Made by a program: the position numbers and the translations under genes. 64,000 nucleotides of DNA from positions 12,630,587 to 12,694,586 of the forward strand of contig OX246743.1 in the NCBI GenBank assembly GCA_945910005.1, given 5' to 3'. This document shows positions 37,043-51,132 of this stretch, one piece after another (position 1 is the first letter of the stretch; each line of letters opens with the position of its first letter). This DNA is from Isoperla grammatica. Lineage: Eukaryota; Arthropoda; Insecta; Plecoptera; Perlodidae. The notes below the pieces were generated by a model. It was not told where the DNA came from, did not search any database, and worked only from the letters and a program-made list of their open reading frames with translations.

Positions 37043-40000
37043 ACAATCTCCCCAATGTGGCTCTCGTCACACCGCCATACTTGCGGCCCTCTTTGCAATC
37101 AAAACGCCTAACAATCTCCCCGATGTGGGCTCTCGCCACTCCGCCATTCTTGCGGCCCTCTTTGCAATCCAAGCGCCTTACAATCTCCCCAATATGGCTC
37201 TCGTCACTCCACCATACTTGCGGCCCTCTTTGCAATCAAAACGCCTAACAATCTCCCCAATGTGGCTCTCGTCACACCTTCATACTTGCGATCAGATCAT
37301 ATTCTTGGATATTTTTTAAATCCAATGAAAGCCTCTTTTTGGAAATCTATCTATATTTGGAGTTACAATTACACTAAGAATGAATAGAGATACAATGAGA
37401 TTCATACCTGCATACATTGAGAGCAGTGTGTTATTTACCAGTGTAAGCGAGGCAATTTTTATCGGCTGGCACGGCGTACGCAGTAACGTCGTAGCTTCGA
37501 ATACTTGAGGTCTGGGGTTCAGAACCCATTACCCCCAATTTTTTTTTTCCACCTATTTCACACATTTATATCATTTATATCTCAATTTGCGGCGGTTTTA
37601 TTATCAGATCGTATTCTCATGGATATTTTTTAAATCCAATGAAACCTTCTGTTCGTAAATCCATATATGTTTCGTTACATGCATACATTGAGAGCCGTGT
37701 GTTATCTATACCAGTCTAAGCGATCCAACTTCCATCGTGAGGCATGGCGTACGCGGTAGCGTCGTGGACTAGTGTTTTAGAGGTCCGGGGTTCGAGACCC
37801 GTTATCACCACGATTTTTTTCTTCCATATTCAGAGCAGCAAAGTTGAGAAGGGTTTACTAAGGGGAAATTCTTTTTTCAAGCGCTCGTAGCTAAAAAACG
37901 TGTGGTTCAAATTTGTTTCTGTATTTTTTTTATTTTTTTTGCGTTTATTATCTTGACAATAAAACGCCTAACAATCTCCCCAATGTGGCTCTCGTCACAC
38001 CGTCATACTTGCGGCCCTCTTTGCAATCAAAACGCCTAACAATCTCCCCAATGTGGCTCTCGTCACACCTTCATACTTGCGGCCCTCTTTCTAATCCAAG
38101 CGCCTTACAATCTCCCCGATGTGGCTCTCGTCACTCCGCCATACTTGCGGCCCTCTTTGCAATCCAAGCGCCTAACAATCTCGCCACTTCACCATTCTTG
38201 CGGCCCTCTTTTTAATCCAAGCGTCTAACAATCTCCCCAATGTGGCTCTCGTCACTCCACCATACTTGCGGCCCTCTTCCTCCCAATGTGGCTCTCGGCA
38301 CTCCATCATACTTGCGGCCCTCTTTACAATCCAAGTGCCTTAAATCTTCCCAATGTGGCTCTTGCCACTCCGCCATACTTGCGGCCCTCTTTTGCAATCC
38401 AAGCGCCTAACAATCTCCCCAAAGTCTCTCTTGTAACTTCACCATACTTGCGGCCCTCTTTGCAATCAGAGCGCCTCATTATCTCCCCGATGCGGCTCTC
38501 GCCACTCTGTCATACTTGCGGCCCTCTTTGCAATCCAAGCGCCTAACAATCTCCCCAATGTGGCTCTCGTCACTCCACCATACTTGCGGCCCTCTTTGCA
38601 ATCCAAGCGCCTTACAAACTCCCCAATGTGGATCTCGTCACTCCGACATACTTGCGGCCCTATTTGCAATCAAAACGCCTAACAATCTCCCCAATGTGGC
38701 TCTCGTCACACCGTCATTCTTGCGGCCCTCTTTACAATCCAAGCGCCTAACAATCTCCCCAATGTGGCTCTCGTCACACCGTCATTCTTGCGGCCCTCTT
38801 TGCAATCCAAGCGCCTAACAATCTCCCCAATGTGGCTCTCGTCACACCGTTAAACTTGCGGCCCTATTTGCAATCCAAGTGCCTAACAATCTCCCCAATG
38901 TGGCTCTCGTCACTCCACCATACTTGCGGCGCTTTTTGCAATCGAAGTGCCTCATTCATCCCTTATGTGGCTCTCGCCACTCCGCCATACTTGCGGCCCT
39001 CTTTGTAATCCAAGCGCCTAACAATCTCCCTAATGTGGCTCTCGCCACTCCGTCATACTTGCGGCCCTCTTTGCAATCCAAGCGCCTAACAATCTCCCCA
39101 ATGTGGCTCTCGTCACTCCACTATACTTGCGGCCCTCTTTGCAATCCAAGCGCCTAACAAACTCCCCAATGTGGCTCTCGTCACTCCGTTATACTTGCGG
39201 CCCTCTTTGCAATCCAAGTGCCTAACATCTCCCCAATGTGGCTCTCGGCACTCCCCCATACTTGCGGCCCTCTTTGCAATCCAAGTGCCTAACATCTCCC
39301 CAATGTGGCTCTCGCCACTCCGTCATACTTGCGGCCCTCTTTGCAATCCAAACGCCTTACAAACTCCCCAATGTGGCTCTCGTCACTCCGTCATACTTGC
39401 GGCCCTCTTTGCAATCCAAGCGCCTAACAAACTCCCCAATGTGGCGTTCGTCACCCCGTCATACTTGCGGCCCTCTTTGCAATCCAAGCGCCTAACAATC
39501 TCCCCAATGTGGCTCTCATCACTTTACAATACTTGCGGCCCTCTTTGCCATCCAAGCGCCTAACAATCTCCCCAATGTGGCTCTCGTCACTAGGTCATAC
39601 TTGCGGCCCTCTTTGCAATCCAAGCGCCTTACAATCTCCCCAATGTGGCTCTCGTCACACCGCCATACTTGCGGCCCTCTTTGCAATCCAAGCGCTTTAC
39701 AATCTCCCCAGTGTTGCTCTCGTCATTTCGTTAGACTTGCGACCCTCTTTGCAATCCAAGCGCCTAACAATCTCCCCAATGTGGCTCTCGTCACACCGTC
39801 ATACTTGCAGCCCTCTTTTCAATCCAAGAGCCTCACAATCTCCCCAAGGTGGCACTTTCACTCCGTCACTCTTGCGGCCCTCTTTGCAATCCAAGCGCCT
39901 TACAATCTCCCCAATGTGGCTCTCGTCACACCGCCATACTCGCGGCCCTCTTTGCAATCAGAGCGCCTAACAATCGCCTTACAATTTCCCCAATGTGGCT

Positions 40001-43000
40001 CTCGGCACTCCACCATACTTGCGGCCCTCTTTGCAATCCAAGCGCCTTACAATCTCCCCAATATGGCTCTCGTCACTCCACCATACGTGCGGCCCTCTTT
40101 GCAATCAAGACGCCTAACAATCTCTCCAATGTTGCTCTCGGCACTCCACCATACATGCGGCCCTCTTTGCAATCCAAGTGCCTAACTGGCTCTCGCCACT
40201 CCGCCATACTTGCGGCCCTCTTTGCAATCCAAGCGCCTTACAATCTCCCCAATATGGCTCTCGGTACTCCACCATAGTTGCGGCCCTCTTTGCAATCAAA
40301 ACGCCTAACAATCTCCCCAATGTGGCTCTCGGCACTCCACCATACTTGCGGCCCTCTTTGCAATCCAAGTGCCTAACATCTTCCCAATGTGGCTCTCGCC
40401 ACTCCGCCATACTCGCGGCCCTCTTTTGCAATCCAAGCGCCTAACAATCTCCCCAATGTGTCTCTATTCACTTCACAATACTTGCGGCCCTCTTTGCAAT
40501 CAGAGCGCCTAATTATCTCCCCGATGCGGCTCTCGCCACTCCGTCATACTTGCGGCCCTCTTTTCAATCCAAGCGTCTAACAATCTCCCCAGTGTTGCTC
40601 TCGCCACTCCGTCATACTTGCGGCCCTCTTTGCAATCCAAGCGCCTAACAATCTCCCCAATGTGGCTCCCGTCACTCCACCATACCTGTGGCCCTCTTAG
40701 CAATCCAAGCGCCTTACAAACTCCCCAATGTGGCTCTCGTCACTCCGTCATACTTGCGGCCCTCTTTGCAATGCAAGCGCCTTACAAACTCCCCAATGTG
40801 TCTCTCGTCACTCCGTCGTACTTGCGGCCCTCTTTGCAATCCAAGCGCCTTGCAATCTCCCCAATGTGGCTCTCGTCACACCACCATACTTGCGGCCCTC
40901 TTTGCAATCAAAACGCCTAACAATCTCCCCGATGTGGGCTCTCGTCACACCGTTAAACTTGCGGCCCTATTTGCAATCCAAGCGCCTAACAATCTCCCCA
41001 ATGTGGCTCTCGTCACTCCACCATACTTGCGGCCCTCTTTGCAATCGAAGTGCCTCATTTCTCCCTTATGTGGCTCTCGCCACTCCGCCATACTTGCGGC
41101 CCTCATTGTAATCCAAGCGCCTAACAATCTCCCTAATGTGGCTCTCGCCACTTCGTCATACTTGCGGCCCTCTTTGCAATTCAAGCGCCTAACAATCTCC
41201 CCAATGTGGCTCTCGCCACTCCACTATACTTGCGGCCCTCTTTGCAATCCAAGCGCCTAACAAACTCCCCAATGTGGCTCTCGTCACTCCGTCATACTTG
41301 CGGCCTTCTTTGCAATCCAAGTGCCTAACATCTCCCCAATGTGGCTCTCGGCACTCCCCCATACTTGCGGCCCTCTTTGCAATCCAAGTGCCTAACATCT
41401 CCCCAATGTGGCTCTCGCCACTCCGTCATACTTGCGGCCCTCTTTGCAATCCAAGCGCCTTACAAACTCCCCAATGTGGCTCTCGTCACTCCGTCATACT
41501 TGCGGCCCTCTTTGCAATCCAAGCGCCTAACAATCTCCCCAATGTGGCTCTCATCACTTTACCATACTTGCGGCCCTCTTTGCCATCCAAGCGCCTTACA
41601 ATCTCCTCAATGTGGCTCTCGTCACTCGGTCATACTTGCGGCCCTCTTTGCAATCCAAGCGCCTTACAATCTCCCCAATGTGGCTCTCGTCACACCGCCA
41701 TACTTGCGGCCCTCTTTGCAATCCAAGCGCTTAACAATCTCCCTAGTGTTGCTCTCGTCATTTCGTTAGACTTGCGGCCCTCTTTTCAATCCAAGCGCCT
41801 AACAATCTCCCCAATGTGGCTCTCGTCACACCGTCATACTTGCGGCCCTCTTTGCAATCCAAGAGCCTCACAATCTCCCCAAGGTGGCACTTTCACTCCG
41901 TCACTCTTGCGGCCCTCTTTGTAATCCAAGCGCCTTACAATCTCCCCAATGTGGCTCTCGTCACACCGCCATACTCGCGGCCCTCTTTGCAATCAGAGCG
42001 CCTAACAATCGCCTTACAATCTCCCCAATGTGGCTCTCGGCACTCCACCATACTTGCGGACCTCTTTGCAATCCAAGCGCCTTGCAATCTCCCCAATATG
42101 GATCTCGTCACTCCACCATACGTGCGGCCCTTTTTGCAATCAAGACGCCTTACAATCTCCCCAATGTGGCTCTCGGCACTCCACCATACTTGCGGCCCTC
42201 TTTGCAATCCAAGTGCCTAACATCTCCCCAATGTGGCTCTCGCCACTCAGCCATTCTTGCGGCCCTCTTTGCAATCCATGCGCCTTACAATCTCCCCAAT
42301 ATGGCTCTCGTCACTCCACCATACTTGCGGCCCTCTTTGCAATCAAAACGCCTAACAATCTCCCCAATGTGGCTCTCGGCACTCCACCATACTTGCGGCC
42401 CTCTTTGCAATCCAAGTGCCTAACATCTCCCCAATGTGGCTCTCGCCACTCCGCCATACTCGCGGCCCTCTTTAGCAATCCAAGCGCCTAACAATCTCCC
42501 CAATGTGTCTCTATTCACTCCACAATACTTGCGGCCCTCTTTGCAATCAGAGCGCCTAATTATCTCCCCGATGCGGCTTTCGCCACTCCGTCATACTTGC
42601 GGCCCTCTTTGCAATCAAAGCGCCTAACAATCTCCCCAGTGGGGCTCTCACCACTCCGTCATACTTGCGGCCCTCTTTTCAATCCAAGCGTCTAACAATC
42701 TCCCTAGTGTTGCTCTCGCCACTCCGTCATACTTGCGGCCCTCTTTGCAATCCAGGCGCCTAACAATCTCCCCAATGTGGCTCTCGTCACTCCACCATAC
42801 CTGCGGCCCTCTTTGCAATCCAAGCGCCTTACAAACTCCCCAATGTGGCTCTCGTCACTCCGTCATACTTGCGGCCCTCTTTGCAATCCAAGCGCCTTAC
42901 AAACTCCCCAATGTGTCTCTCGTCACTCCGTCATACTTGCGGCCCTCTTTGCAATCCAAGCGCCTAACAATCTCCCCAATGTGGCTCTCACCACTCCACC

Positions 43001-43185
43001 ATACTTGCGGCCCTCTTTGCAATCCGAGTGCCTAACATCTCCCTTATGTGGCTCTCGCCACTTCGCCATACTTGCGGCCCTCTTTGCAATCCAAGCGCCT
43101 AACAATCTCCCCAGTGGGGCTCTCACCACTCCGTCATACTTGCGGCCCTCTTTTCAATCCAAGCGTCTAACAATCTCCCCAGTGT
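37043..43185 (+). repeat. 6.14-kb segmental duplication, right copy
   Basis: Partner of 25112-31254. Beyond 43185 the sequence continues as the block 4-like form (matching 21083 onwards at an offset of 22,102 bp), so this copy probably keeps the older arrangement and the left copy was interrupted by the 2,605-bp repeats. Confidence 0.85.
37290..37960 (+). repeat. Spacer 8: two-module tRNA-like spacer
   Basis: Full-length copy of the same subfamily as spacers 5, 7 and 10. Unit A is at 37464-37537 and unit B at 37735-37813. It differs from spacer 7 by GCGGTTTTATT in the linker. Confidence 0.88.
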
Positions 43186-46100
43186 TGCTCTCGCCACTCC
43201 GTCATACTTGCGGCCCTCTTTGCAATCCAAGCGCCTTACAATCTCCCCAATGTGGCTCTCGTCACTCCACCATACCTGCGGCCCTCTTTGCAATCCAAGC
43301 GCCTTACAAACTCCCCAATGTGGCTCTCGTCACTCCGTCATACTTGCGGCCCTCTTTGCAATCCAAGCGCCTTACAAACTCCCCAATGTGGCTCTCGTCA
43401 CTCCGTCATACTTGCGGCCCTCTTTGCAATCCAAGTGCCTAACAATCTCTCCAATGTGGCTCTCGTCACTCCGTCATACTTGCGGCCCTCTTTGCAATCC
43501 AAGCGCCTTGCAATCTCCCCAATGTGGCTCTCGTCACTCCGTCATACTTGCGGCCCTCTTTGCAATCCAAGCGCCTTGCAATCTCCCCAATGTGGCTCTC
43601 GTCACACCGCCATACTTGCGGCCCTCTTTGCAATCAAAACGCCTAACAATCTCCCCGATGTGGGCTCTCGTCACACCGTTAAACTTGCGGCCCTTTTTGC
43701 AATCCAAGCGCCTAACAATCTCCCCAATGTGGCTCTCGTCACTCCACCATACTTGCGGCCCTCTTTGCAATCGAAGTGCCTCATTTCTCCCTTATGTGGC
43801 TCTCGCCACTCCGCCATACTTGCGTCCTTCTTTGTAATCCAAGCGCCTAACCATCTCCCTAATGTGGCTCTCGCCACTTCGTCATACTTGCGGCCCTCTT
43901 TGCAATTCAAGCGCCTAACAATCTCCCCAATGTGGCTCTCGCCACTCCACTATACTTGCGGCCCTCTTTGCAATCCAAGCGCCTAACAAACTCCCCAATG
44001 TGGCTCTCGTCACTCCGTCATACTTGCGGCCCTCTTTGCAATCCAAGTGCCTAACATCTCCCCAATGTGGCTCTCGGCACTCCCCCATACTTGCGGCCCT
44101 CTTTGCAATCCAAGTGCCTAACATCTCCCCAATGTGGCTCTCGCCACTCCGTCATACTTGCGGCCCTCTTTGCAATCCAAGCGCCTTACAAACTCCCCAA
44201 TGTGGCTCTCGTCACTCCGTCATACTTGCGGCCCTCTTTGCAATCCAAGCGCCTAACAAACTCCCCAATGTGGCTCTCGTCACCCCGTCATACTTGCGGC
44301 CCTCTTTGCAATTCAAGCACCTAACAATCTCCTCAATGTGGCTCTCATCACTTCACCATACTTGCGGCCCTCTTTGCCATCCAAGCGCCTAACAATCTAC
44401 CCAATGTGGCTCTCGTCATTCGGTCATACTTGCGGCCCTCTTTGCAATCCAAGCGCCTTACAATCTCCCCAATGTGGCTCTCGTCACACCGCCATACTTG
44501 CGGCCCTCTTTGCAATCCAAGCGCTTTACAATCTCCCTAGTGTTGCTCTCGTCATTTCGTTAGACTTGCGGCCCTCTTTGCAATCCAAGCGCCTAACAAT
44601 CTCTTCAATGTGGCTCTCGTCACACCGTCATACTTGCGGCCCTCTTTGCAAACCAAGAGCCTCACAATCTCCCCAAGGTGGCACTTTCACTCCGTCACTC
44701 TTGCGGCCCTCTTTGCAATCCAAGCGCCTTACAATCTCCCCAATATGGCTCTCGTCACTCCACCATACGTGCGGCCCTCCTTGCATTCAAGACGCCTAAC
44801 AATCTCCCCAATGTGGCTCTCGGCACTCCACCATACTTGCGGCCCTCTTTGCAATCCAAGTGCCTAACTGGCTCTCGCCACTCCGCCATACTTGCGGCCC
44901 TCTTTGCAATCCAAGCGCCTAACAATCTCCCCACTATGGCTCTCGTCACTCCACCATACTTGCGGCCCTCTTTGCAATCAAAACGCATAACAATCTCCCC
45001 AATGTGGCTCTCGGCACTCCGCCATACTCGCGGCCCTCTTTTGCAATCCAAGCGCCTAACAATCTCCCCAATGTGTCTCTATTCACTCCACAATACTTGC
45101 GGCCCTCTTTGCAATCAGAGCGCCTAATTATCTCCCCGATGCGGCTCTCGCCACTCCGTCATACTTGCGGCCCTCTTTGCAATCAAAGCGCCTAACAATC
45201 TCCCCAGTGGAGCTCTCACCACTCCGTCATACTTGCGGCCCTCTTTTCAATTTAAGCGTCTAACAATCTCCCCAGTGTTGCTCTCGCCACTCCGTCATAC
45301 TTGCGGCCCTCTTTGCAATCCAAGCGCCTAACAATCTCCCCAATGTGGCTCTCGTCACTCCACCATACCTGCGGCCCTCTTTGCAATCCAAGCGCCTTAC
45401 AAACTCCCCAATGTGGCTCTCGTCACTCCGTCATACTTGCGGCCCTCTTTGCAATCCAAGCGCCTTACAAACTCCCCAATGTGTCTCTCGTCACTTCGTC
45501 ATACTTGCGGCCCTCTTTGCAATCCAAGCGCCTTACAATCTCCCCAATGTGGCTCTCACCACTCCACCATACTTGCGGCCCTCTTTGCAATCCAAGTGCC
45601 TTACATCTCCCTAATGTGGCTCTCGCCACTTCGCCATACTTGCGGCCCTTTTTGCAATCCAAGCGCCTAACAATCTCCCCAGTGGGGCTCTCACCACTCC
45701 GTCATACTTGCGGCCCTCTTTTCAATCCAAGCGTCTAACAATCTCCCCAGTGTTGCTTTCGCCACTCCGTCATACTTGCGGCCCTCTTTGCAATCCAACC
45801 GCCTAACAATCTCCCCAATGAGGCTCTCGTCACTCCACCATACCGGCGGCCCTCTTTGCAATCCAAGCGCCTTACAAACTCCCCAATGTGGCTCTCGTCA
45901 CTCCGTCATACTTGCGGCCCTCTTTGCAATCCAAGCGCCGTACAAACTCCCCAATGTGGCTCTCGTCACTCCGTCATACTTGCGGCCCTCTTTGCAATCC
46001 AAGCGCCTAACAATCTCTCCAATGTGGCTCTCGTCACTCCGTCATACTTACGGCCCTCTTTGCAATCCAAGCGCCTTGCAATCTCCCCAATGTGGCTCTC

Positions 46101-46324
46101 GTCACTCCGTCATACTTGCGGCCCTCTTTGCAATCCAAGCGCCTTGCAATCTCCCCAATGTGGCTCTCGTCACACCGCCATACTTGCGGCCCTCTTTGGA
46201 ATCAAAACGCCTAACAATCTCCCCGATGTGGGCTCTCGACACTCTGCCATTCTTGCGGCCCTCTTTGCAATCCAAGCGCCTTACAATCTCCCCAATGTGG
46301 CTCTCGTCACACCTTCATACTTGC
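37961..46324 (+). repeat. Satellite block 8
   Basis: About 123 monomers. 37961-43185 belongs to the 6.14-kb duplication. 43.2-44.26 kb follows the right end of block 4. 44.3-45.2 kb contains two monomers shortened by about 14 bp (one reading CCTAACTGGCTC near 44866). 45.3-46.3 kb is another relative of the 2.7-kb repeat and ends in the form that precedes spacer 9. Confidence 0.92.
40549..44262 (+). repeat. 3.7-kb duplication of the right end of block 4
   Basis: Matches about 18447-22160 at an offset of 22,102 bp with scattered substitutions, for example CAATCTCCTAAATG (about 18890) against CAATCTCCCCAATG (about 40990). To the left, the register shifts by one 68-bp monomer, so homology continues with a different offset. 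Confidence 0.75.
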
Positions 46325-46857
46325 GATCAGATCATATTCTTGGATATTTTTTAAATATCCAAGGCTGGCACGGCGTACGCGGTAACGTCGTAGCTTCGAA
46401 TACTTGAGGTCTGGGGTTCAAAACCCATTACCCCCAATTTTTTTTTTCCACCTATTTCACACATTTATATCATTTATATCTCAATTTGCGGCGGTTTTAT
46501 TATGAGATCGTATTCTCATGGATATTTTTTAAATCCAATGAAACCTTCTGTTCGTAAATCCAGATATGTATCGTTACATGCATACATTGAGAGCCGTGTG
46601 TTATCTATACCAGTCTAAGCGATCCAACTTCCATCGTGAGGCATGGCGTACGCGGTAGCGTCGTGGACTAGTGTTTTAGAGGTCCGGGGTTCGAGACCCG
46701 TTACCACCACGATTTTTTTCTTCCATATTCAGAGCAGCAAAGTTGAGAAGGGTTTACTAAGGGGAAATTATTTTTTCAAGCGCTCGTAGCTAAAAAACGT
46801 GTGGTTCAAATTTATTTCTGTATTTTTTTTTTTTTTTGCGTTAATTATCTTGACAAT
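46325..46857 (+). repeat. Spacer 9: internally deleted spacer
   Basis: A second copy of the deleted form, with the same ATATCCAAGGCTGGC joint and the same TACGCGGTAACG state as spacer 6. Unit A is at 46363-46436 and unit B at 46634-46712. The shared joint shows that spacers 6 and 9 descend from one deletion event. Confidence 0.88.
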
Positions 46858-47915
46858 AAAACGCCTAACAATCTCCCCAATGTGGCTCTCGTCACACCGT
46901 CATACTTGCGGCCCTCTTTGCAATCAAAACGCCTAACAATCTCCCCAATGTGGCTCTCGTCACACCTTCATACTTGCGGCCCTCTTTTTAATCCAAGCGC
47001 CTCACAATCTCCCCGATGTGGCTCTCGTAAATCCGCCATACTTGCGGCCCTCTTTGCAATCCAAGCGCCTAACAATCTCGCCATTTCGCCATTCTTGCGG
47101 CCCTCTTTTTAATCCAAGCGTCTAACAATCTCCCCAATGTGGCTCTCGTCACTCCACCATACTTGCGGCCCACTTTGCAATCAAAACGCCTAACAATCTC
47201 CCCAATGTGGCTCTCGGCACTCCACCATACTTGCGGCCCTCTTTACAATCCAAGTGCCTTAAATCTCCCCAATGTGGCTCTCGCCACTCTGCCATACTTG
47301 CGGCCCTCTTTTGCAATCCAAGCGCCTAACAATCTCCCCAATGTCTCTCTCGTCACTCTACCATACTTGCGGCCCTTTTTGCAATCAGAGCGCCTCATTA
47401 TCTCCCCGATGCGGCTCTCGCCACTCCGTCATACTTGCGGCCCTCTTTGCAATCCAAGCAACTAACAATCTCCCCAATGTGGCTCTCGTCACTCCACCAT
47501 ACTTGCGGCCCTCTTCGCAATCCAAGCGCCTTTCAATCTCCACAATGTGGCTCTCGTCACACCGCCATACTTGCGGCCCTCTTTGCATTCCAAGCGCCTT
47601 ACAATCTCCCCAATGTAGCTCTCGTCACACCGACATACTTGCGGCCCTCTTTGCAATCCAAGCGCTTTGCAATCTCCCCAATGTGGCTCTCGTCACACCG
47701 CCATACTTGCGGCCCTCTTTGCAATCAAAACGCCTAACAATCTCCCCGATGTGGGCTCTCGCCACTCCGCCATTCTTGCGGCCCTCTTTGCAATCCAAGC
47801 GCCTTACAATCTCCCCAATATGGCTCTCGTCACTCCACCATACTTGCGGCCCTCTTTGCAATCAAAACGCCTAACAATCTCCCCAATGTGGCTCTCGTCA
47901 CACCTTCATACTTGC
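46858..47915 (+). repeat. Satellite block 9
   Basis: About 15 monomers, related to block 6. Contains TTAATCC monomers after the spacer, a 54-bp deleted monomer (CAATCTCGCCATTTCGCC near 47070) and the usual end series with GATGTGGGCTCTCGCC before spacer 10. Confidence 0.9.
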
Positions 47916-48586
47916 GATCAGATCATATTCTTGGATATTTTTTAAATCCAATGAAAGCCTCTTTTTGGAAATCTATCTATATTTGGAGTTACAATTACAC
48001 TAAGAATGAATAGAGATACAATGAGATTCATACCTGCATACATTGAGAGCAGTGTGTTATTTACCAGTGTAAGCGAGGCAATTTTTATCGGCTGGCACGG
48101 CGTACGCAGTAACGTCGTAGCTTCGAATACTTGAGGTCTGGGGTTCAGAACCCATTACCCCCAATTTTTTTTTTCCACCTATTTCACACATTTATATCAT
48201 TTATATCTCAATTTGCGGCGGTTTTATTATCAGATCGTATTCTCATGGATATTTTTTAAATCCAATGAAACCTTCTGTTCGTAAATCCATATATGTTTCG
48301 TTACATGCATACATTGAGAGCCGTGTGTTATCTATACCAGTCTAAGCGATCCAACTTCCATCGTGAGGCATGGCGTACGCGGTAGCGTCGTGGACTAGTG
48401 TTTTAGATGTCCGGGGTTCGAGACCCGTTACCACCACGATTTTTTTCTTCCATATTCAGAGCAGCAAAGTTGAGAAGGGTTTACTAAGGGGAAATTATTT
48501 TTTCAAGCGCTCGTAGCTAAAAAACGTGTGGTTCAAATTTGTTTCTGTATTTTTTTTATTTTTTTTGCGTTTATTATCTTGACAAT
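47916..48586 (+). repeat. Spacer 10: two-module tRNA-like spacer
   Basis: Full-length copy of the spacer 5/7/8 subfamily. Unit A is at 48090-48163 and unit B at 48361-48439. Unit B has a private G-to-T change (TTTAGATGTCCGG) in the anticodon-arm region and keeps GTTACCACCACGA at its end. Confidence 0.88.
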
Positions 48587-50270
48587 AAAACGCCTAACAA
48601 TCTCCCCAATGTGGCTCTCAACACACCGTCATACTTGCGGCCCTCTTTGCAATCAAAACGCCTAACAATCTCCCCAATGTGGCTCTCGTCACACCTTCAT
48701 ACTTGCGGCCCTCTTTCTAATCCAAGCGCCTTACAATCTCCCCGATGTGGCTCTCGTCACTCCGCCATACTTGCGGCCCTCTTTGCAATCCAAGCGCCTA
48801 ACAATCTCGCCACTTCACCATTCTTGCGGCCCTCTTTTTAATCCAAGCGTCTAACAATCTCCCCAATGTGGCTCTCGTCACTCCACCATACTTGCGGCCC
48901 TCTTTGCAATCAAAACGCCTAACAATCTCCCCAATGTGGCTCTCGGCACTCCATCATACTTGCGGCCCTCTTTACAATCCAAGTGCCTTAAATCTTCCCA
49001 ATGTGGCTCTTGCCACTCCGCCATACTTGCGGCCCTCTTTGCAATCCAAGCGCCTTTCAATCTCCACAATGTGGCTCTCGTCACACCGCCATACTTGCGG
49101 CCCTCTTTGCATTCCAAGCGCCTTACAATCTCCCCAATGTAGCTCTCGTCACACCGCCATACTTGCGGCCCTCTTTGCAATCAGAGCGCCTCATTATCTC
49201 CCCGATGCGGCTCTCGCCACTCCGTCATACTTGCGGCCCTCTTTGCAATCCAAGCGCCTAACAATCTCCCCAATGTGGCTCTCGTCACTCCACCATACTT
49301 GCGGCCCTCTTTGCAATCCAAGCGCCTTACAATTTCCCCAATGTGGATCTCGTCACTCCGACATACTTGCGGCCCTATTTGCAATCAAAACGCCTAACAA
49401 TCTCCCCAATGTGGCTCTCGTCACACCGTCATTCTTGCGGCCCTCTTTACAATCCAAGCGCCTTACAATCTCCCCAATGTGGCTCTCGTCACACCGTCAT
49501 TCTTGCGGCCCTCTTTGCAATCCAAGCGCCTAACAATCTCCCCAATGTGGCTCTCGTCACACCGTTAAACTTGCGGCCCTATTTGCAATCCAAGTGCCTA
49601 ACAATCTCCCCAATGTGGCTCTCGTCACTCCACCATACTTGCGGCGCTTTTTGCAATCGAAGTGCCTCATTCATCCCTTATGTGGCTCTCGCCACTCCGC
49701 CATACTTGCGGCCCTCTTTGTAATCCAAGCGCCTAACAATCTCCCTAATGTGGCTCTCGCCACTCCGTCATACTTGCGGCCCTCTTTGCAATCCAAGCGC
49801 CTAACAATCTCCCCAATGTGGCTCTCGTCACTCCACTATACTTGCGGCCCTCTTTGCAATCCAAGCGCCTAACAAACTCCCCAATGTGGCTCTCGTCACT
49901 CCGTCATACTTGCGGCCCTCTTTGCAATCCAAGTGCCTAACATCTCCCCAATGTGGCTCTCGGCACTCCCCCATACTTGCGGCCCTCTTTGCAATCCAAG
50001 TGCCTAACATCTCCCCAATGTGGCTCTCGCCACTCCGTCATACTTGCGGCCCTCTTTGCAATCCAAGCGCCTTACAAACTCCCCAATGTGGCTCTCGTCA
50101 CTCCGTCATACTTGCGGCCCTCTTTGCAATCCAAGCGCCTAACAAACTCCCCAATGTGGCTCTCGTCACCCCGTCATACTTGCGGCCCTCTTTGCAATCC
50201 AAGCGCCTAACAATCTCCCCAATGTGGCTCTCATCACTTTACAATACTTGCGGCCCTCTTTGCAATCCAA

Positions 50271-50924
50271 GTGCCTAACTGGCTCTCGCCACTCCGCCAT
50301 ACTTGCGGCCCTCTTTGCAATCCAAGCGCCTTACAATCTCCCCAATATGGCTCTCGGTACTCCACCATAGTTGCGGCCCTCTTTGCAATCAAAACGCCTA
50401 ACAATCTCCCCAATGTGGCTCTCGGCACTCCACCATACTTGCGGCCCTCTTTGCAATCCAAGCGCCTTACAATCTCCCCAATATGGCTCTCGTCACTCTA
50501 CCATACGTGCGGCCCTCTTTGCAATCAAGACGCCTAACAATCTCTCCAATGTTGCTCTCGGCACTCCACCATACATGCGGCCCTCTTTGCAATCCAAGTG
50601 CCTAACTGGCTCTCGCCACTCCGCCATACTTGCGGCCCTCTTTGCAATCCAAGCGCCTTACAATCTCCCCAATATGGCTCTCGGTACTCCACCATAGTTG
50701 CGGCCCTCTTTGCAATCAAAACGCCTAACAATCTCCCCAATGTGGCTCTCGGCACTCCACCATACTTGCGGCCCTCTTTGCAATCCAAGTGCCTAACATC
50801 TTCCCAATGTGGCTCTCGCCACTCCGCCATACTCGCGGCCCTCTTTTGCAATCCAAGCGCCTAACAATCTCCCCAATGTGTCTCTATTCACTTCACAATA
50901 CTTGCGGCCCTCTTTGCAATCAGA
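50271..50924 (+). repeat. ~327-bp local tandem duplication
   Basis: The stretches starting at 50271 and 50598 align at an offset of 327 bp. Both begin with the shortened joint GTGCCTAACTGGCTCTCG and contain the CCATAGTTGCGG variant. The corresponding part of block 7 (28247) has only one copy. Confidence 0.75.
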
Positions 50925-51132
50925 GTGCCTAATTATCTCCCCGATGCGGCTCTCGCCACTCCGTCATACTTGCGACCCTCTTTGCAATCAAAGCGCCTAA
51001 CAATCTCCCCAGTGGGGCTCTCACCACTCCGGCATACTTGCGGCCCTTTTTACAATCCAAGCGTCTAACAATCTCCCCAGTGTTGCTCTCGCCACTCCGT
51101 CATACTTGCGGCCCTCTTTGCAATCCAAGCGC

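Larger units (their letters stand above)
26030..37289 (+). repeat. Satellite block 7
   Basis: The largest block, about 165 monomers. Its left part is half of the 6.14-kb segmental duplication. Its right part is 2.2 tandem copies of a 2,605-bp unit. The last ~250 bp are the start of the second segmental copy. Confidence 0.93.

Noticed and set aside
25359..37960. Assembly artefact as the source of the 11,931-bp duplication
   Set aside because: Not excluded, but the copies differ at about a dozen sites and have different right-hand flanks, which argues for real divergence. Long-read support would settle it.
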